Positions 1 through 11,197 of a stretch of DNA of 64,000 nt are shown here, piece by piece. The notes below the pieces were generated by a model. That model saw only the letters and a list, made by a program, of their open reading frames with translations. It ran no database searches and was not told where the DNA came from. The position numbers and the translations under genes are program-made. Positions within the stretch are counted from its first letter, which is position 1; every line of letters starts with the position of its first letter. The stretch is from Osmia lignaria lignaria. Lineage: Eukaryota; Arthropoda; Insecta; Hymenoptera; Megachilidae. The stretch covers positions 2,130,001 to 2,194,000 of the forward strand of contig NW_027478160.1 of NCBI RefSeq assembly GCF_051020975.1, read 5' to 3'.

Positions 1-284
1 TGGAAATGCCACTTCCAGTTTAGCTGTGCAGAAGAAGAACAACAAGAAGAAGAAATATCTCGAAATATGTCCGTTAGGCCCCTTCCCTTGAGATAAATCT
101 GCAAATATCTCGGAAACGAAGCGAGCTATGGCAAAATGTTAAGAGACCCTTTTTGTAGAGAATTAAGTTTCCTACTTTTTATGTTCTATGATATTTTTTG
201 ATCAGATGCGTAGTTCTCGAGATATATCAAGATATTTAAAAGTTCCGAAGCCGCACCAACATAATAGAGATACAGAAACACCGT

Positions 285-425
285 GGCCCCTTTCTTTGAG
301 ATAACTCTGCACTAGTGCGAGCCGCAAATGCCACTTCCAGCTTAGCTGTGCAGAAGAAGAACAACAAGAAGAAGAAATATCTCGAAATATGTCCGTTAGG
401 CCCCTTCCCTTGAGATAAATCTGCA
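285..425 (+). repeat. Internal half-repeats of the monomer (285-311 and 399-425)
   Basis: The two 27-base segments begin GGCCCCTT and end in CTGCA, with TTGAGATAA in the middle. They differ at three positions and start 114 bases apart. The resemblance continues weakly to GCGAGC and CAAATG or CAAAATG on the right of each, with a gap of roughly 15 bases. This is seen in nearly all monomers and suggests that the 322-bp unit grew from a shorter ancestral repeat. Confidence 0.7.
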
Positions 426-490
426 AATATCTCGGAAACGAAGCGAGCTATGGCAAAATGTTAAGAGACCCTTTTTGTAGAGAATTAAGT

Positions 491-510
491 TTCCTACTTT
501 TATGTTCTAT
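491..510 (+). other. One-base deletion: T5 shortened to T4 (first site)
   Basis: CCTAC is followed by four T (498-501) where other monomers have five. This moves the phase of the array by one base. The same deletion recurs at 7259-7262 because both lie in block duplication 1. Confidence 0.9.
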
Positions 511-856
511 GATATTTTTTGATCAGATGCGTAGTTCTCGAGATATATCAAGATATTTAAAAGTTCCGAAGCCGCACCAACATAATAGAGATACAGAAAC
601 ACCGTGGCCCCTTTCTTTGAGATAACTCTGCACTATTGCGAGCTGCAAATGCCACTTCCAGCTTAGCTGTGCAGAGGAAGAACAACAAGAAGAAGAAGTA
701 TCTCGAAATATGTCCGTCAGGCCCGTTCCTTTGAGCTGAATCTGTAAATATCTCGGAAACGAAGCGAGCTATGGCAAAATGTTAAGAGACGTTTTTTGTA
801 GAGAATTATGTTTCCTACAATTTATGTTCTATGATATTTTTTGATCAGAAGCGTAG

Positions 857-880
857 TTTTCGAGATATATCGAGATATTT
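857..880 (+). repeat. Paired TCGAGATAT boxes, 10 bp apart, in type B monomers
   Basis: TCGAGATAT occurs at 860-868 and again at 870-878, exactly one helical turn apart. In type A units the second box is TCAAGATAT. The reverse complement, ATATCTCGA or ATATCTCGG, occurs at 1020-1028 and 1070-1078 of the same monomer. The hexamer GAGATA or its complement occurs seven times in this 322-bp unit (862, 872, 910, 941, 1055 forward; 1021, 1071 reverse). Two of them read AGATAA and fit the WGATAR consensus of GATA factors. A protein-binding role is inference. Confidence 0.6.
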
Positions 881-994
881 AAAAGTTCCGAAGCCGCACC
901 AACATAATAGAGATACAGAAACACCATGGCCCCTTTCTTTGAGATAATTCTGCACTAGTGCGAGCCGCAAATGCCACTTCCAGCTTAGCTGTGC

Positions 995-1020
995 AGAAGA
1001 AGAACAACAAGAAGAAGAAA
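995..1020 (+). repeat. GAA/CAA trinucleotide tract, present once per monomer
   Basis: Each monomer holds about eight triplets of the form GAA GAA GAA CAA CAA GAA GAA GAA. Triplets change by substitution (GAG, GTA, AAC to AAG, GGA), yet the tract length does not change in any monomer inspected. That is unusual for a microsatellite-like sequence. The plus strand is almost pure purine plus C; the minus strand is TTC/TTG rich. Confidence 0.8.
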
Positions 1021-1113
1021 TATCTCGAAATATGTCCGTCAGGCCCCTTCCCTTGAGATAAATCTGCAAATATCTCGGAATCGAAGCGAGCTATGGCAAA
1101 ATGTTAAGAGACC

Positions 1114-1164
1114 TTTTTTGTAGAGAATTAAGTTTCCTACTTTTTATGTTCTATGATATTTTTT
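1114..1164 (+). other. Phased T-tracts in the monomer tail (possible curved DNA)
   Basis: T runs at 1114-1119, 1133-1135, 1141-1145 and 1159-1164 have centres about 17.5, 9 and 18.5 bases apart, close to multiples of the helical repeat. The same arrangement recurs in every monomer; B-type tails replace ACTTTTTATG by ACAATTTATG. Phased A/T tracts are known to curve DNA. Curvature here is a prediction. Confidence 0.45.
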
Positions 1165-1485
1165 GATCAGATGCGTAGTTCTCGAGATATATCAAGATAT
1201 TTAAAAGTTCCGAAGCCGCACCAACATAATAGAGATACAGAAACACCGTGGCCCCTCTCTTTGAGATAACTCTGCACTATTGCGAGCTGGAAATGCCACT
1301 TCCAGTTTAGCTGTGCAGAAGAAGAACAACAAGAAGAAGAAATATCTCGAAATATGTCCGTCAGGCCCCTGCCCTTGAGATATATCTGCAAATATCTCGG
1401 AAACGAAGCGAGCTATGGCAAAATGTTGAGAGACCTTTTTTGTAGCGAATTATGTTTCCTACAATTTATGTTCTATGATATTTTT
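1164..1485 (+). repeat. Representative type A monomer
   Basis: This unit runs from one TGATCA to the base before the next and is exactly 322 bp. Type A is defined by GATGCGTAGTTCTCGAG followed by ATATATCAAGATATTT, which contains a CTCGAG (XhoI) site. The order of elements is: GAGATA box, conserved CCGAAGCCGCACCAACATAA segment, first GGCCCC half-repeat (1250-1276), hairpin (1285-1307), GAA/CAA tract, inverted TATCTCG box, second GGCCCC half-repeat (1364-1390), another TATCTCG box, and a T-tract tail. This copy also carries the CTGGAAATG and CAGTTT substitutions that mark one variant family found only in the outer zones of the window. Type A and B assignment is by direct reading. Confidence 0.9.
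1285..1307 (+). other. Short inverted repeat (hairpin), 8-bp arms, 7-base loop
   Basis: Arms AGCTGGAA and TTCCAGTT flank ATGCCAC, pairing fully if one G-T pair is allowed. The common monomer form has AGCTGCAA and TTCCAGCT, with one C-C mismatch but a full G-C pair in place of G-T. Both main forms therefore keep seven or eight paired positions. The SpeI-type monomers (AGCCGCAA) pair less well. Functional relevance is unknown. Confidence 0.45.
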
Positions 1486-4400
1486 TGATCAGAAGCGTAG
1501 TTTTCGAGATATATCGAGATATTTAAAAGTTCCGAAGACGCACCAACATAATAGAGATACAGAAACACCGTGGCCCCTTTCTTTGAGATAACTCTGCACT
1601 ATTGCGAGCTGCAAATGCCACTTCCAGCTTAGCTGTGCAGAGGAAGAACAAGAAGAAGAAGAAGTATCTCGAAATATGTCTGTCAGGCCCGTTCCTTTGA
1701 GCTGCATCTGCAAATATCTCGGAAAGGAAGCGAGCTATGGCAAAATGTTAAGAGACGTTTTTTGTAGAGAATTATGTTTCCTACAATTTATGTTCTATGA
1801 TATTTTTTGATCAGAAGCGTAGTTTTCGAGATATATCGAGATATTTAAAAGTTCCGAAGCCGCACCAACATAATAGAGATACAGAAACACCGTGGCCCCT
1901 TTCTTTGAGATAACTCTGCACTAGTGCGAGCCGCAAATGCGACTTCCAGCTTAGCTGTGCAGAAGAAGAATAACAAGAAGAAGAAATATCTCGAAATATG
2001 TCCGTCAGGCCCCTTCCCTTGAGATAAATCTGCAAATATCTCGGAAACGAAGCGAGCTATGGCAAAATGTGGAGAGACCTTTTTTGTAGAGAATTAAGTT
2101 TCCTACTTTTTATGTTCTATGATATTTTTTGATCAGATGCGCAGTTCTCGAGATATATCAAGATATTTAAAAGTTCCGAAGCCGCACCAACATAATAGAC
2201 ATATAGAAACACCGTGGCCCCTTTCTTTGAGATAACTCTGCACTATTGCGAGCTGCAAATGCCACTTCCAGCTTAGCTGTGCAGAGGAAGAGCAACAAGA
2301 AGAAGAAATATCTCGAAATATGTCCGTCAGGCCAGTTCCTTTGAGCTGAATCGGCAAATATCTCGGAAACGAAGCGAGCTATGGCAAAATGTTAAGAGAC
2401 GTTTTTTGTAGAGAATTATGTTTCCTACAATTTATGTTCTATGATATTTTTTGATCAGAAGCGTAGTTTTCGAGATATATCGAGATATTTAAAAGTTCCG
2501 AAGCCGCACCAACATAATAGGGATACAGAAACACCGTGGCCCCTTTCTTTGAGATAACTCTGCACTAGTGCGAGCCGCAAATGCCACTTCCAGCTTAGCT
2601 GTGCAGAAGAAGAACAACAAGAAGAAGAAATATCTCGAAATATGTCCGTCAGGCCCCTTCCCTTGAGATAAATCTGCAAATATCTCGGAATCGAAGCGAG
2701 CTATGGCAAAATGTTAAGAGACCTTTTTTGTAGAGCATTAAGTTTCCTACTTTTTATGTTCTATGATATTTTTTGATCAGATGCGTAGTTCTCGAGATAT
2801 ATCCAGATATTTAAAAGTTCCGAAGCCGCACCAACATAATAGAGATACAGAAACACCGTGGCCCCTCTCTTTGAGATAACTCTGCACTATTGCGAGCTGG
2901 AAATGCCACTTCCAGTTTAGCTGTGCAGAAGAAGAACAACAAGAAGAAGAAATATCTCGAAATATGTCCGTTAGGCCCCTTCCCTTGAGATAAATCTGCA
3001 AATATCTCGGAAACGAAGCGAGCTATGGCAAAATGTTAAGAGACCTCTTTTGTAGAGAATTAAGTTTCCTACTTTTTATGTTCTATGATATTTTTTGATC
3101 AGATGCGTAGTTCTCGAGATATATCAAGATATTTAAAAGTTCCGAAGCCGCACCAACATAATAGAGATACAGAAACACCGTGGCCCCTTTTTTTGAGATA
3201 ACTCTGCACTATTGCGAGCTGGAAATGCCACTTCCAGCTTAGCTGTGCAGAGGAAGAACAACAAGAAGAAGAAATATCTCGAAATATGTCCGTCAGGCCA
3301 GTTCCTTTGAGCTGAATCTGCAAATATCTCGGAAACGAAGCGAGCTATGGCAAAATGTTAAGAGACGTTTTTTGTAGAGAATTATGTTTCCTACAATTTA
3401 TGTTCTATGATATTTTTTGATCAGAAGCGTAGTTTTCGAGATATATCGAGATACTTAAAAGTTCCGAAGCCGCACCAACATATTAGAGATACAGAAACAC
3501 CGTGGCCCCTTTCTTTGAGATAACTGTGCACTAGTGCGAGCCGCAAATGCCACTTCCAGCTTAGCTGTGCAGAAGAAGAACAACAAGAAGAAGAAATATC
3601 TCGAAATATGTCCGTTAGGCCCCTTCCCTTGAGATAAATCTCCAAATATCTCGGAAACGAAGCGAGCTATGGCAAAATGTTGAGAGACCTTTTTTGTAGA
3701 GAATTATGTTTCCTACAATTTATGTTGTATGATATTTTTTGATCAGAAGCGTAGTTTTCGAGATATATCGAGATATTTAAAAGTTCCGAAGCCGCACCAA
3801 CATAATAGAGATACAGAAACACCGTGGCCCCTTTCTTTGAGATAACTCTGCACTAGTGCGAGCCGCAAATGCCACTTCCAGCTTAGCTGTGCAGATGAAG
3901 AACAACAAGAAGAAGAAATATCTCGAAATATGTCCGTCAGGCCCCTTCCCTTGAGATAAATCTGCAAATATCTCGGAAACGAAGCGAGCTATGGCAAAAT
4001 GTTGAGAGACCTTTTTTGTAGAGAATTATGTTTCCTACAATTTATGTTGTATGATATTTTTTGATCAGAAGCGTAGTTTTCGAGATATATCGAGATATTT
4101 AAAAGTTCCGAAGCCGCACCAACATAATAGAGATACAGAAACACCGTGGCCCCTTTCTTTGAGATAACTCTGCACTAGTGCGAGCCGCAAATGCCACTTC
4201 CAGCTTAGCTGTGCAGAAGAAGAACAACAAGAAGAAGAAATATCTCGAAATATGTCCGACAGGCCCCTTCCCTTGAGATAAATCTGCAAATATCTCGGAA
4301 ACGAAGCGAGCTATGGCGAAATGTTAAGAGACCTTTTTTGTAGAGAATTACGTTTCCTACTTTTTATCTTCTATGATATTTTTTGATCAGATGCGTAGTT

Positions 4401-4527
4401 CTCGAGATATATCAAGATATTTAAAAGTGCCGAAGCCGCACCAACATAATACAGATACAGAAACACCGTGGCCCCTTTCTTTGAGATAACTCTGCACTAG
4501 TGCGAGCCGCAAATGCCACTTCCAGCT

Positions 4528-6404
4528 TAGCTGTGCAGAAGAAGAACAACAAGAAGAAGAAATATCTCGAAATATGTCCGTTAGGCCCCTTCCCTTGAGA
4601 TAAATCTGCAAATATCTCGGAAACGAAGCGAGCTATGGCAAAATGTTAAGGGACCCTTTTTGTAGAGAATTAAGTTTCCTACTTTTTATGTTCTATAATA
4701 TTTTTTGATCAGATGCGTAGTTCTCGAGATATATCAAGATATTTAAAAGTTCCGAAGCCGCACCAACATAATAGAGATACAGAAACACCGTGGCCCCTTT
4801 TTTTGAGATAACTCTGCACTATTGCGAGCTGGAAATGCCACTGCCAGCTTAGCTGTGCAGAGGAAGAACAACAAGAAGAAGAAATATCTCGAAATATGTC
4901 CGTCAGGTCAGTTCCTTTGAGCTGAATCTGCAAATATCTCGGAAACGAAGCGAGCTATGGCAAAATGTTAAGAGACGTTTTTTGTAGAGAATTATGTTTC
5001 CTACAATTTATGTTCTATGATATTTTTTGATCAGAAGCGTAGTTTTCGAGATATATCGAGATACTTAAAAGTTCCGAAGCCGCACCAACATATTAGAGAT
5101 ACAGAAACACCGTGGCCCCTTTCTTTGAGATAACTGTGCACTAGTGCGAGCCGCAAATGCCACTTCCAGCTTAGCTGTGCAGAAGAAGAACAACAAGAAG
5201 AAGAAACTTCTCGAAATATGTCCGTTAGGCCCCTTCCCTTGAGATAAATCTGCAAATATCTCGGAAACGAAGCGAGCTATGGCAAAATGTTAAGAGACAT
5301 TTTTTGTAGAGAATTAAGTTTCCTACTTTTTATGTTCTATGATATTTTTTGATCAGATGCGTAGTTCTCGAGATATATCAAGATATTTAAAAGTTCCGAA
5401 GCCGCACCAACATAATAGAGATACAGAAACACCGTGGCTCCTTTCTTTGAGATAACTCTGCACTATTGCGAGCTGGAAATGCCACTTCCAGTTTAGCTGT
5501 GCAGAAGAAGAACAACAAGAAGAAGAAATATCTCGAAATATGTCCGTTAGGCCCATTCCCTTGAGATAAATCTGCAAATATCTCGGAAACGAAGCGAGCT
5601 ATGGCAAAATGTTAAGAGACCCTTTTTGTAGAGAAGTAAGTTTCCTACTTTTTATGTTCTATAATATTTTTTGATCAGATGCGTAGTTCTCGAGATATAT
5701 CAAGATATTTAAAAGTTCCGAAGCCGCACCAACATAATAGAGATACAGAAACACCGTGGCCCCTTTTTTTGAGATAACTCTGCACTATTGCGAGCTGGAA
5801 ATGCCACTTCCAGCTTAGCTGTGCAGAGGAAGAACAACAAGAAGAAGAAATATCTCGAAATATGTCCGTCAGGCCAGTTCCTTTGAGCTGAATCTGCAAA
5901 TATCTCGGAAACGAAGCGAGCTATGGCAAAATGTTAAGAGACGTTTTTTGTAGAGAATTATGTTTCCTACAATTTATGTTCTATGATATTTTTTGATCAG
6001 AAGCGTAGTTTTCGAGATATATCGAGATACTTAAAAGTTCCGAAGCCGCACCAACATATTAGAGATACAGAAACACCGTGGCCCCTTTCTTTGAGATAAC
6101 TGTGCACTAGTGCGAGCCGCAAATGCCACTTCCAGCTTAGCTGTGCAGAAGAAGAACAACAAGAAGAAGAAACTTCTCGAAATATGTCCGTTAGGCCCCT
6201 TCCCTTGAGATAAATCTGCAAATATCTCGGAAACGAAGCGAGCTATGGCAAAATGTTAAGAGACATTTTTTGTAGAGAATTAAGTTTCCTACTTTTTATG
6301 TTCTATGATATTTTTTGATCAGATGCGTAGTTCTCGAGATATATCAAGATATTTAAAAGTTCCGAAGCCGCACCAACATAATAGAGATACAGAAACACCG
6401 TGGC
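4528..6404 (+). repeat. Block duplication 2: trimer, 4528-5438 and 5494-6404 (offset 966)
   Basis: Two 911-bp segments three monomers apart share CTATAATATTTT, CCCCTTTTTTTGAG, GATACTTAAAAG, ACATATTAGAG, TAACTGTGCAC, GAAACTTCTCG and GAGACATTTTTT. About five substitutions separate them (for example 4588 C/A, and CTGCCAGC near 4843 against CTTCCAGC). Part of the same variant string also occurs at 3099-3640, five monomers to the left, so the trimer had at least three relatives. Confidence 0.85.
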
Positions 6405-6761
6405 CCCTTTCTTTGAGATAACTCTGCACTATTGCGAGCTGTAAATGCCACTTCCAGCTTAGCTGTGCAGAAGAAGAACAACAAGAAGAAGAAATATCTC
6501 GAAATATGTCCGTCAGGCCCCTTCCCTTGAGATAAATCTGCAAATATCTCGGAAACGAAGCGAGCTATGGCAAAATGTTAAGAGACCTTTTTTGTAGAGA
6601 ATTAAGTTTCCTACTTTTTATGTTCTATGATATTTTTTGATCAGATGCGTAGTTCTCGAGATATATCAAGATATTTAAAAGTTCCGAAGCCGCACCAACA
6701 TAATAGAGATACAGAAACACCGTGGCTCCTTTCTTTGAGATAACTCTGCACTATTGCGAGC

Positions 6762-9700
6762 TGGAAATGCCACTTCCAGTTTAGCTGTGCAGAAGAAGAA
6801 CAACAAGAAGAAGAAATATCTCGAAATATGTCCGTTAGGCCCCTTCCCTTGAGATAAATCTGCAAATATCTCGGAAACGAAGCGAGCTATGGCAAAATGT
6901 TAAGAGACCCTTTTTGTAGAGAATTAAGTTTCCTACTTTTTATGTTCTATGATATTTTTTGATCAGATGCGTAGTTCTCGAGATATATCAAGATATTTAA
7001 AAGTTCCGAAGCCGCACCAACATAATAGAGATACAGAAACACCGTGGCCCCTTTCTTTGAGATAACTCTGCACTAGTGCGAGCCGCAAATGCCACTTCCA
7101 GCTTAGCTGTGCAGAAGAAGAACAACAAGAAGAAGAAATATCTCGAAATATGTCCGTTAGGCCCCTTCCCTTGAGATAAATCTGCAAATATCTCGGAAAC
7201 GAAGCGAGCTATGGCAAAATGTTAAGAGACCCTTTTTGTAGAGAATTAAGTTTCCTACTTTTATGTTCTATGATATTTTTTGATCAGATGCGTAGTTCTC
7301 GAGATATATCAAGATATTTAAAAGTTCCGAAGCCGCACCAACATAATAGAGATACAGAAACACCGTGGCCCCTTTCTTTGAGATAACTCTGCACTATTGC
7401 GAGCTGCAAATGCCACTTCCAGCTTAGCTGTGCAGAGGAAGAACAACAAGAAGAAGAAGTATCTCGAAATATGTCCGTCAGGCCCGTTCCTTTGAGCTGA
7501 ATCTGTAAATATCTCGGAAACGAAGCGAGCTATGGCAAAATGTTAAGAGACGTTTTTTGTAGAGAATTATGTTTCCTACAATTTATGTTCTATGATATTT
7601 TTTGATCAGAAGCGTAGTTTTCGAGATATATCGAGATATTTAAAAGTTCCGAAGCCGCACCAACATAATAGAGATACAGAAACACCATGGCCCCTTTCTT
7701 TGAGATAATTCTGCACTAGTGCGAGCCGCAAATGCCACTTCCAGCTTAGCTGTGCAGAAGAAGAACAACAAGAAGAAGAAATATCTCGAAATATGTCCGT
7801 CAGGCCCCTTCCCTTGAGATAAATCTGCAAATATCTCGGAATCGAAGCGAGCTATGGCAAAATGTTAAGAGACCTTTTTTGTAGAGAATTAAGTTTCCTA
7901 CTTTTTATGTTCTATGATATTTTTTGATCAGATGCGTAGTTCTCGAGATATATCAAGATATTTAAAAGTTCCGAAGCCGCACCAACATAATAGAGATACA
8001 GAAACACCGTGGCCCCTCTCTTTGAGATAACTCTGCACTATTGCGAGCTGGAAATGCCACTTCCAGTTTAGCTGTGCAGAAGAAGAACAACAAGAAGAAG
8101 AAATATCTCGAAATATGTCCGTCAGGCCCCTGCCCTTGAGATATATCTGCAAATATCTCGGAAACGAAGCGAGCTATGGCAAAATGTTGAGAGACCTTTT
8201 TTGTAGCGAATTATGTTTCCTACAATTTATGTTCTATGATATTTTTTGATCAGAAGCGTAGTTTTCGAGATATATCGAGATATTTAAAAGTTCCGAAGAC
8301 GCACCAACATAATAGAGATACAGAAACACCGTGGCCCCTTTCTTTGAGATAACTCTGCACTATTGCGAGCTGCAAATGCCACTTCCAGCTTAGCTGTGCA
8401 GAGGAAGAACAAGAAGAAGAAGAAGTATCTCGAAATATGTCTGTCAGGCCCGTTCCTTTGAGCTGCATCTGCAAATATCTCGGAAAGGAAGCGAGCTATG
8501 GCAAAATGTTAAGAGACGTTTTTTGTAGAGAATTATGTTTCCTACAATTTATGTTCTATGATATTTTTTGATCAGAAGCGTAGTTTTCGAGATATATCGA
8601 GATATTTAAAAGTTCCGAAGCCGCACCAACATAATAGAGATACAGAAACACCGTGGCCCCTTTCTTTGAGATAACTCTGCACTAGTGCGAGCCGCAAATG
8701 CGACTTCCAGCTTAGCTGTGCAGAAGAAGAATAACAAGAAGAAGAAATATCTCGAAATATGTCCGTCAGGCCCCTTCCCTTGAGATAAATCTGCAAATAT
8801 CTCGGAAACGAAGCGAGCTATGGCAAAATGTGGAGAGACCTTTTTTGTAGAGAATTAAGTTTCCTACTTTTTATGTTCTATGATATTTTTTGATCAGATG
8901 CGCAGTTCTCGAGATATATCAAGATATTTAAAAGTTCCGAAGCCGCACCAACATAATAGACATATAGAAACACCGTGGCCCCTTTCTTTGAGATAACTCT
9001 GCACTATTGCGAGCTGCAAATGCCACTTCCAGCTTAGCTGTGCAGAGGAGGAGCAACAAGAAGAAGAAATATCTCGAAATATGTCCGTCAGGCCAGTTCC
9101 TTTGAGCTGAATCGGCAAATATCTCGGAAACGAAGCGAGCTATGGCAAAATGTTAAGAGACGTTTTTTGTAGAGAATTATGTTTCCTACAATTTATGTTC
9201 TATGATATTTTTTGATCAGAAGCGTAGTTTTCGAGATATATCGAGATATTTAAAAGTTCCGAAGCCGCACCAACATAATAGGGATACAGAAACACCGTGG
9301 CCCCTTTCTTTGAGATAACTCTGCACTAGTGCGAGCCGCAAATGCCACTTCCAGCTTAGCTGTGCAGAAGAAGAACAACAAGAAGAAGAAATATCTCGAA
9401 ATATGTCCGTCAGGCCCCTTCCCTTGAGATAAATCTGCAAATATCTCGGAATCGAAGCGAGCTATGGCAAAATGTTAAGAGACCTTTTTTGTAGAGCATT
9501 AAGTTTCCTACTTTTTATGTTCTATGATATTTTTTGATCAGATGCGTAGTTCTCGAGATATATCCAGATATTTAAAAGTTCCGAAGCCGCACCAACATAA
9601 TAGAGATACAGAAACACCGTGGCCCCTCTCTTTGAGATAACTCTGCACTATTGCGAGCTGGAAATGCCACTTCCAGTTTAGCTGTGCAGAAGAAGAACAA

Positions 9701-9951
9701 CAAGAAGAAGAAATATCTCGAAATATGTCCGTTAGGCCCCTTCCCTTGAGATAAATCTGCAAATATCTCGGAAACGAAGCGAGCTATGGCAAAATGTTAA
9801 GAGACCTCTTTTGTAGAGAATTAAGTTTCCTACTTTTTATGTTCTATGATATTTTTTGATCAGATGCGTAGTTCTCGAGATATATCAAGATATTTAAAAG
9901 TTCCGAAGCCGCACCAACATAATAGAGATACAGAAACACCGTGGCCCCTTT
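6762..9951 (+). repeat. Block duplication 1, right copy (partner 1-3190)
   Basis: This copy spans ten monomers and even reproduces the single-base T-tract deletion of its partner (T4 at 7259-7262). It is followed at 9952 by sequence resembling the monomer at 6319-6540, not the continuation of the left copy, so the junction joins two different parts of the array. With one mismatch noted in 3,190 bases it is among the youngest events in the window. Confidence 0.93.
7252..7271 (+). other. One-base deletion: T5 shortened to T4 (second site)
   Basis: T4 at 7259-7262, the duplicate of the change at 498-501. It is inherited by copying and is not an independent event. Confidence 0.9.
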
Positions 9952-11197
9952 CTTTGAGATAACTCTGCACTATTGCGAGCTGTAAATGCCACTTCCAGCT
10001 TAGCTGTGCAGAAGAAGAACAACAAGAAGAAGAAATATCTCGAAATATGTCCGTCAGGCCCCTTCCCTTGAGATATATCTGCAAATATCTCGGAAACGAA
10101 GCGAGCTATGACAAAATGTTAAGAGACCTTTTTTGTAGAGAATTATGTTTCCTACAATTTATGTTCTATGATATTTTTTGATCAGAAGCGTAGTTTTCGA
10201 GATATATCGAGATATTTAAAAGTTCCGAAGCCGCACCATCATAATAGAGATACAGAAACACCGTGGCCCCTTTCTTTGAGATAACTCTGCACTAGTGCGA
10301 GCCGCAAATGCCACTTCCAGCTTAGCTGTGCAGAAGAAGAACAACAAGAAGAAGAAATATCTCGAAATATGTCCGTCAGGCCCCTTCCCTTGAGATAAAT
10401 CTGCAAATATCTCGGAAACGAAGCGAGCTATGGCAAAATGTTAAGAGACCTTTTTTGTAGAGAATTATGTTTCCTACTTTTTATGTTCTATGATATTTTT
10501 TGATCAGACGCGTAGCTCTCGAGATATATCAAGATATTTAAAAGTTCCGAAGCCGCACCAACATAATAGAGATACAGAAACAGCGTGGCCCCTTTCTTTG
10601 AGATATCTCTGCACTATTGCGAGCTGCAAATGCCACTTCCAGCTTAGCTGCGCAGAAGAAGAACAACAAGAAGAAGAAATATCTCGAAATATGTCCGTCA
10701 GGCCCCTTCCCTCGAGATAAATCTGCAAATATCTCGGAAACGAAGCGAGCTATGGCAAAATGTTAAGAGACCTTATTTGTAGAGAATTAAGTTTTCTACT
10801 TTTTATGTTCTATGATATTTTTTGATCAGATGCGTAGTTCTCGAGATATATCAAGATATTTAAAAGTTCCGAAACCGCACCAACATAATAGAGATACAGA
10901 AACACCGTGGCCCCTTTCTTTGAGATAACTCTGCACTAGTGCGAGCCGCAAATGCCACTTCCAGCTTAGCTGTGCAGAAGAAGAACAACAAGAAGAAGAA
11001 ATATCTCGAAATATGTCCGTCAGGCCCCTTCCCTTGAGATAAATCTGCAAATATCTCGGAAACGAAGCGAGCTATGGCAAAATGTTAAGAGACCTTTTTT
11101 GTAGAGAATTAAGTTTCCTACTTTTTATGTTCTATGATATTTTTTGATCAGATGCGTAGTTCTCGAGATATATCAAGATATTTAAAAGTTCCGAAGC

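Larger units (their letters stand above)
842..1163 (+). repeat. Representative type B monomer
   Basis: This 322-bp unit differs from type A by GAAGCGTAGTTTTCGAG and ATATATCGAGATATTT. The XhoI site is therefore lost and a second full TCGAGATAT box is gained 10 bp after the first. Most B units also carry ACTAGTGCGAGCCGC (a SpeI site) where most A units have ACTATTGCGAGCTGC. This unit has one private change, ACCATGG instead of ACCGTGG, and an ATAATTCTGC instead of ATAACTCTGC. Both changes recur in its duplicate 6,761 bp downstream, which helps date that duplication after the changes. Confidence 0.9.
1..3190 (+). repeat. Block duplication 1, left copy (partner 6762-9951)
   Basis: Read side by side with 6762-9951 (offset 6,761, that is 21 monomers less one base), the two copies agree at every diagnostic position I checked. 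The single difference is A at 2289 against G at 9050. Shared private marks include the four-T deletion (498-501), ATCTGTAAATATC near 750, ACCATGGCCC near 925, GTAGCGAATT near 1444, CTCGGAAAGGAAGC near 1720, TGTGGAGAGACC near 2069, CATATAGAAAC near 2199 and AGAGCATTAAG near 2733. The right end is where position 3191 (T) and 9952 (C) first disagree. The left end lies outside the window. Confidence 0.93.

Noticed and set aside
285..345. tRNA-like A and B boxes, which would make the repeat SINE-derived
   Set aside because: TAGCTGTGCAG and GTTCCGAAGCC resemble the boxes only loosely, are in the wrong order, and there is no cloverleaf.
202..426. A 74-codon open frame on the minus strand, repeated in roughly 180 of about 199 monomers (202-426 is the first), as a conserved protein
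   Set aside because: The start codon in every typical copy is TTG (minus strand of CAA at 424-426). The usual copy has no ATG, and a TAG stop lies nine codons upstream in frame. About seventeen monomers carry stops or lose the start (TGTCAC gives TGA; GAGCTAACTC gives TAG; CTTAGAG gives TAA; CACTACC gives TAG). 322 is not divisible by three, so no long repeat protein can be read through. Copy homogenisation explains the conservation. A dN/dS test over all monomers well below 1, plus transcripts, would reopen the question.
1067..1100. CENP-B box
   Set aside because: The minus strand of CTCGGAATCGAAGCG (or CTCGGAAACGAAGCG) begins TTCG but lacks the required central A and the CGGG half of the consensus.
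10490..10720. ATG-initiated 76-codon plus-strand frame (also at 60717)
   Set aside because: It is opened by a single change (GAGATATCTC instead of GAGATAACTC) that removes a TAA present in nearly all other monomers. The product is only a read of the repeat.
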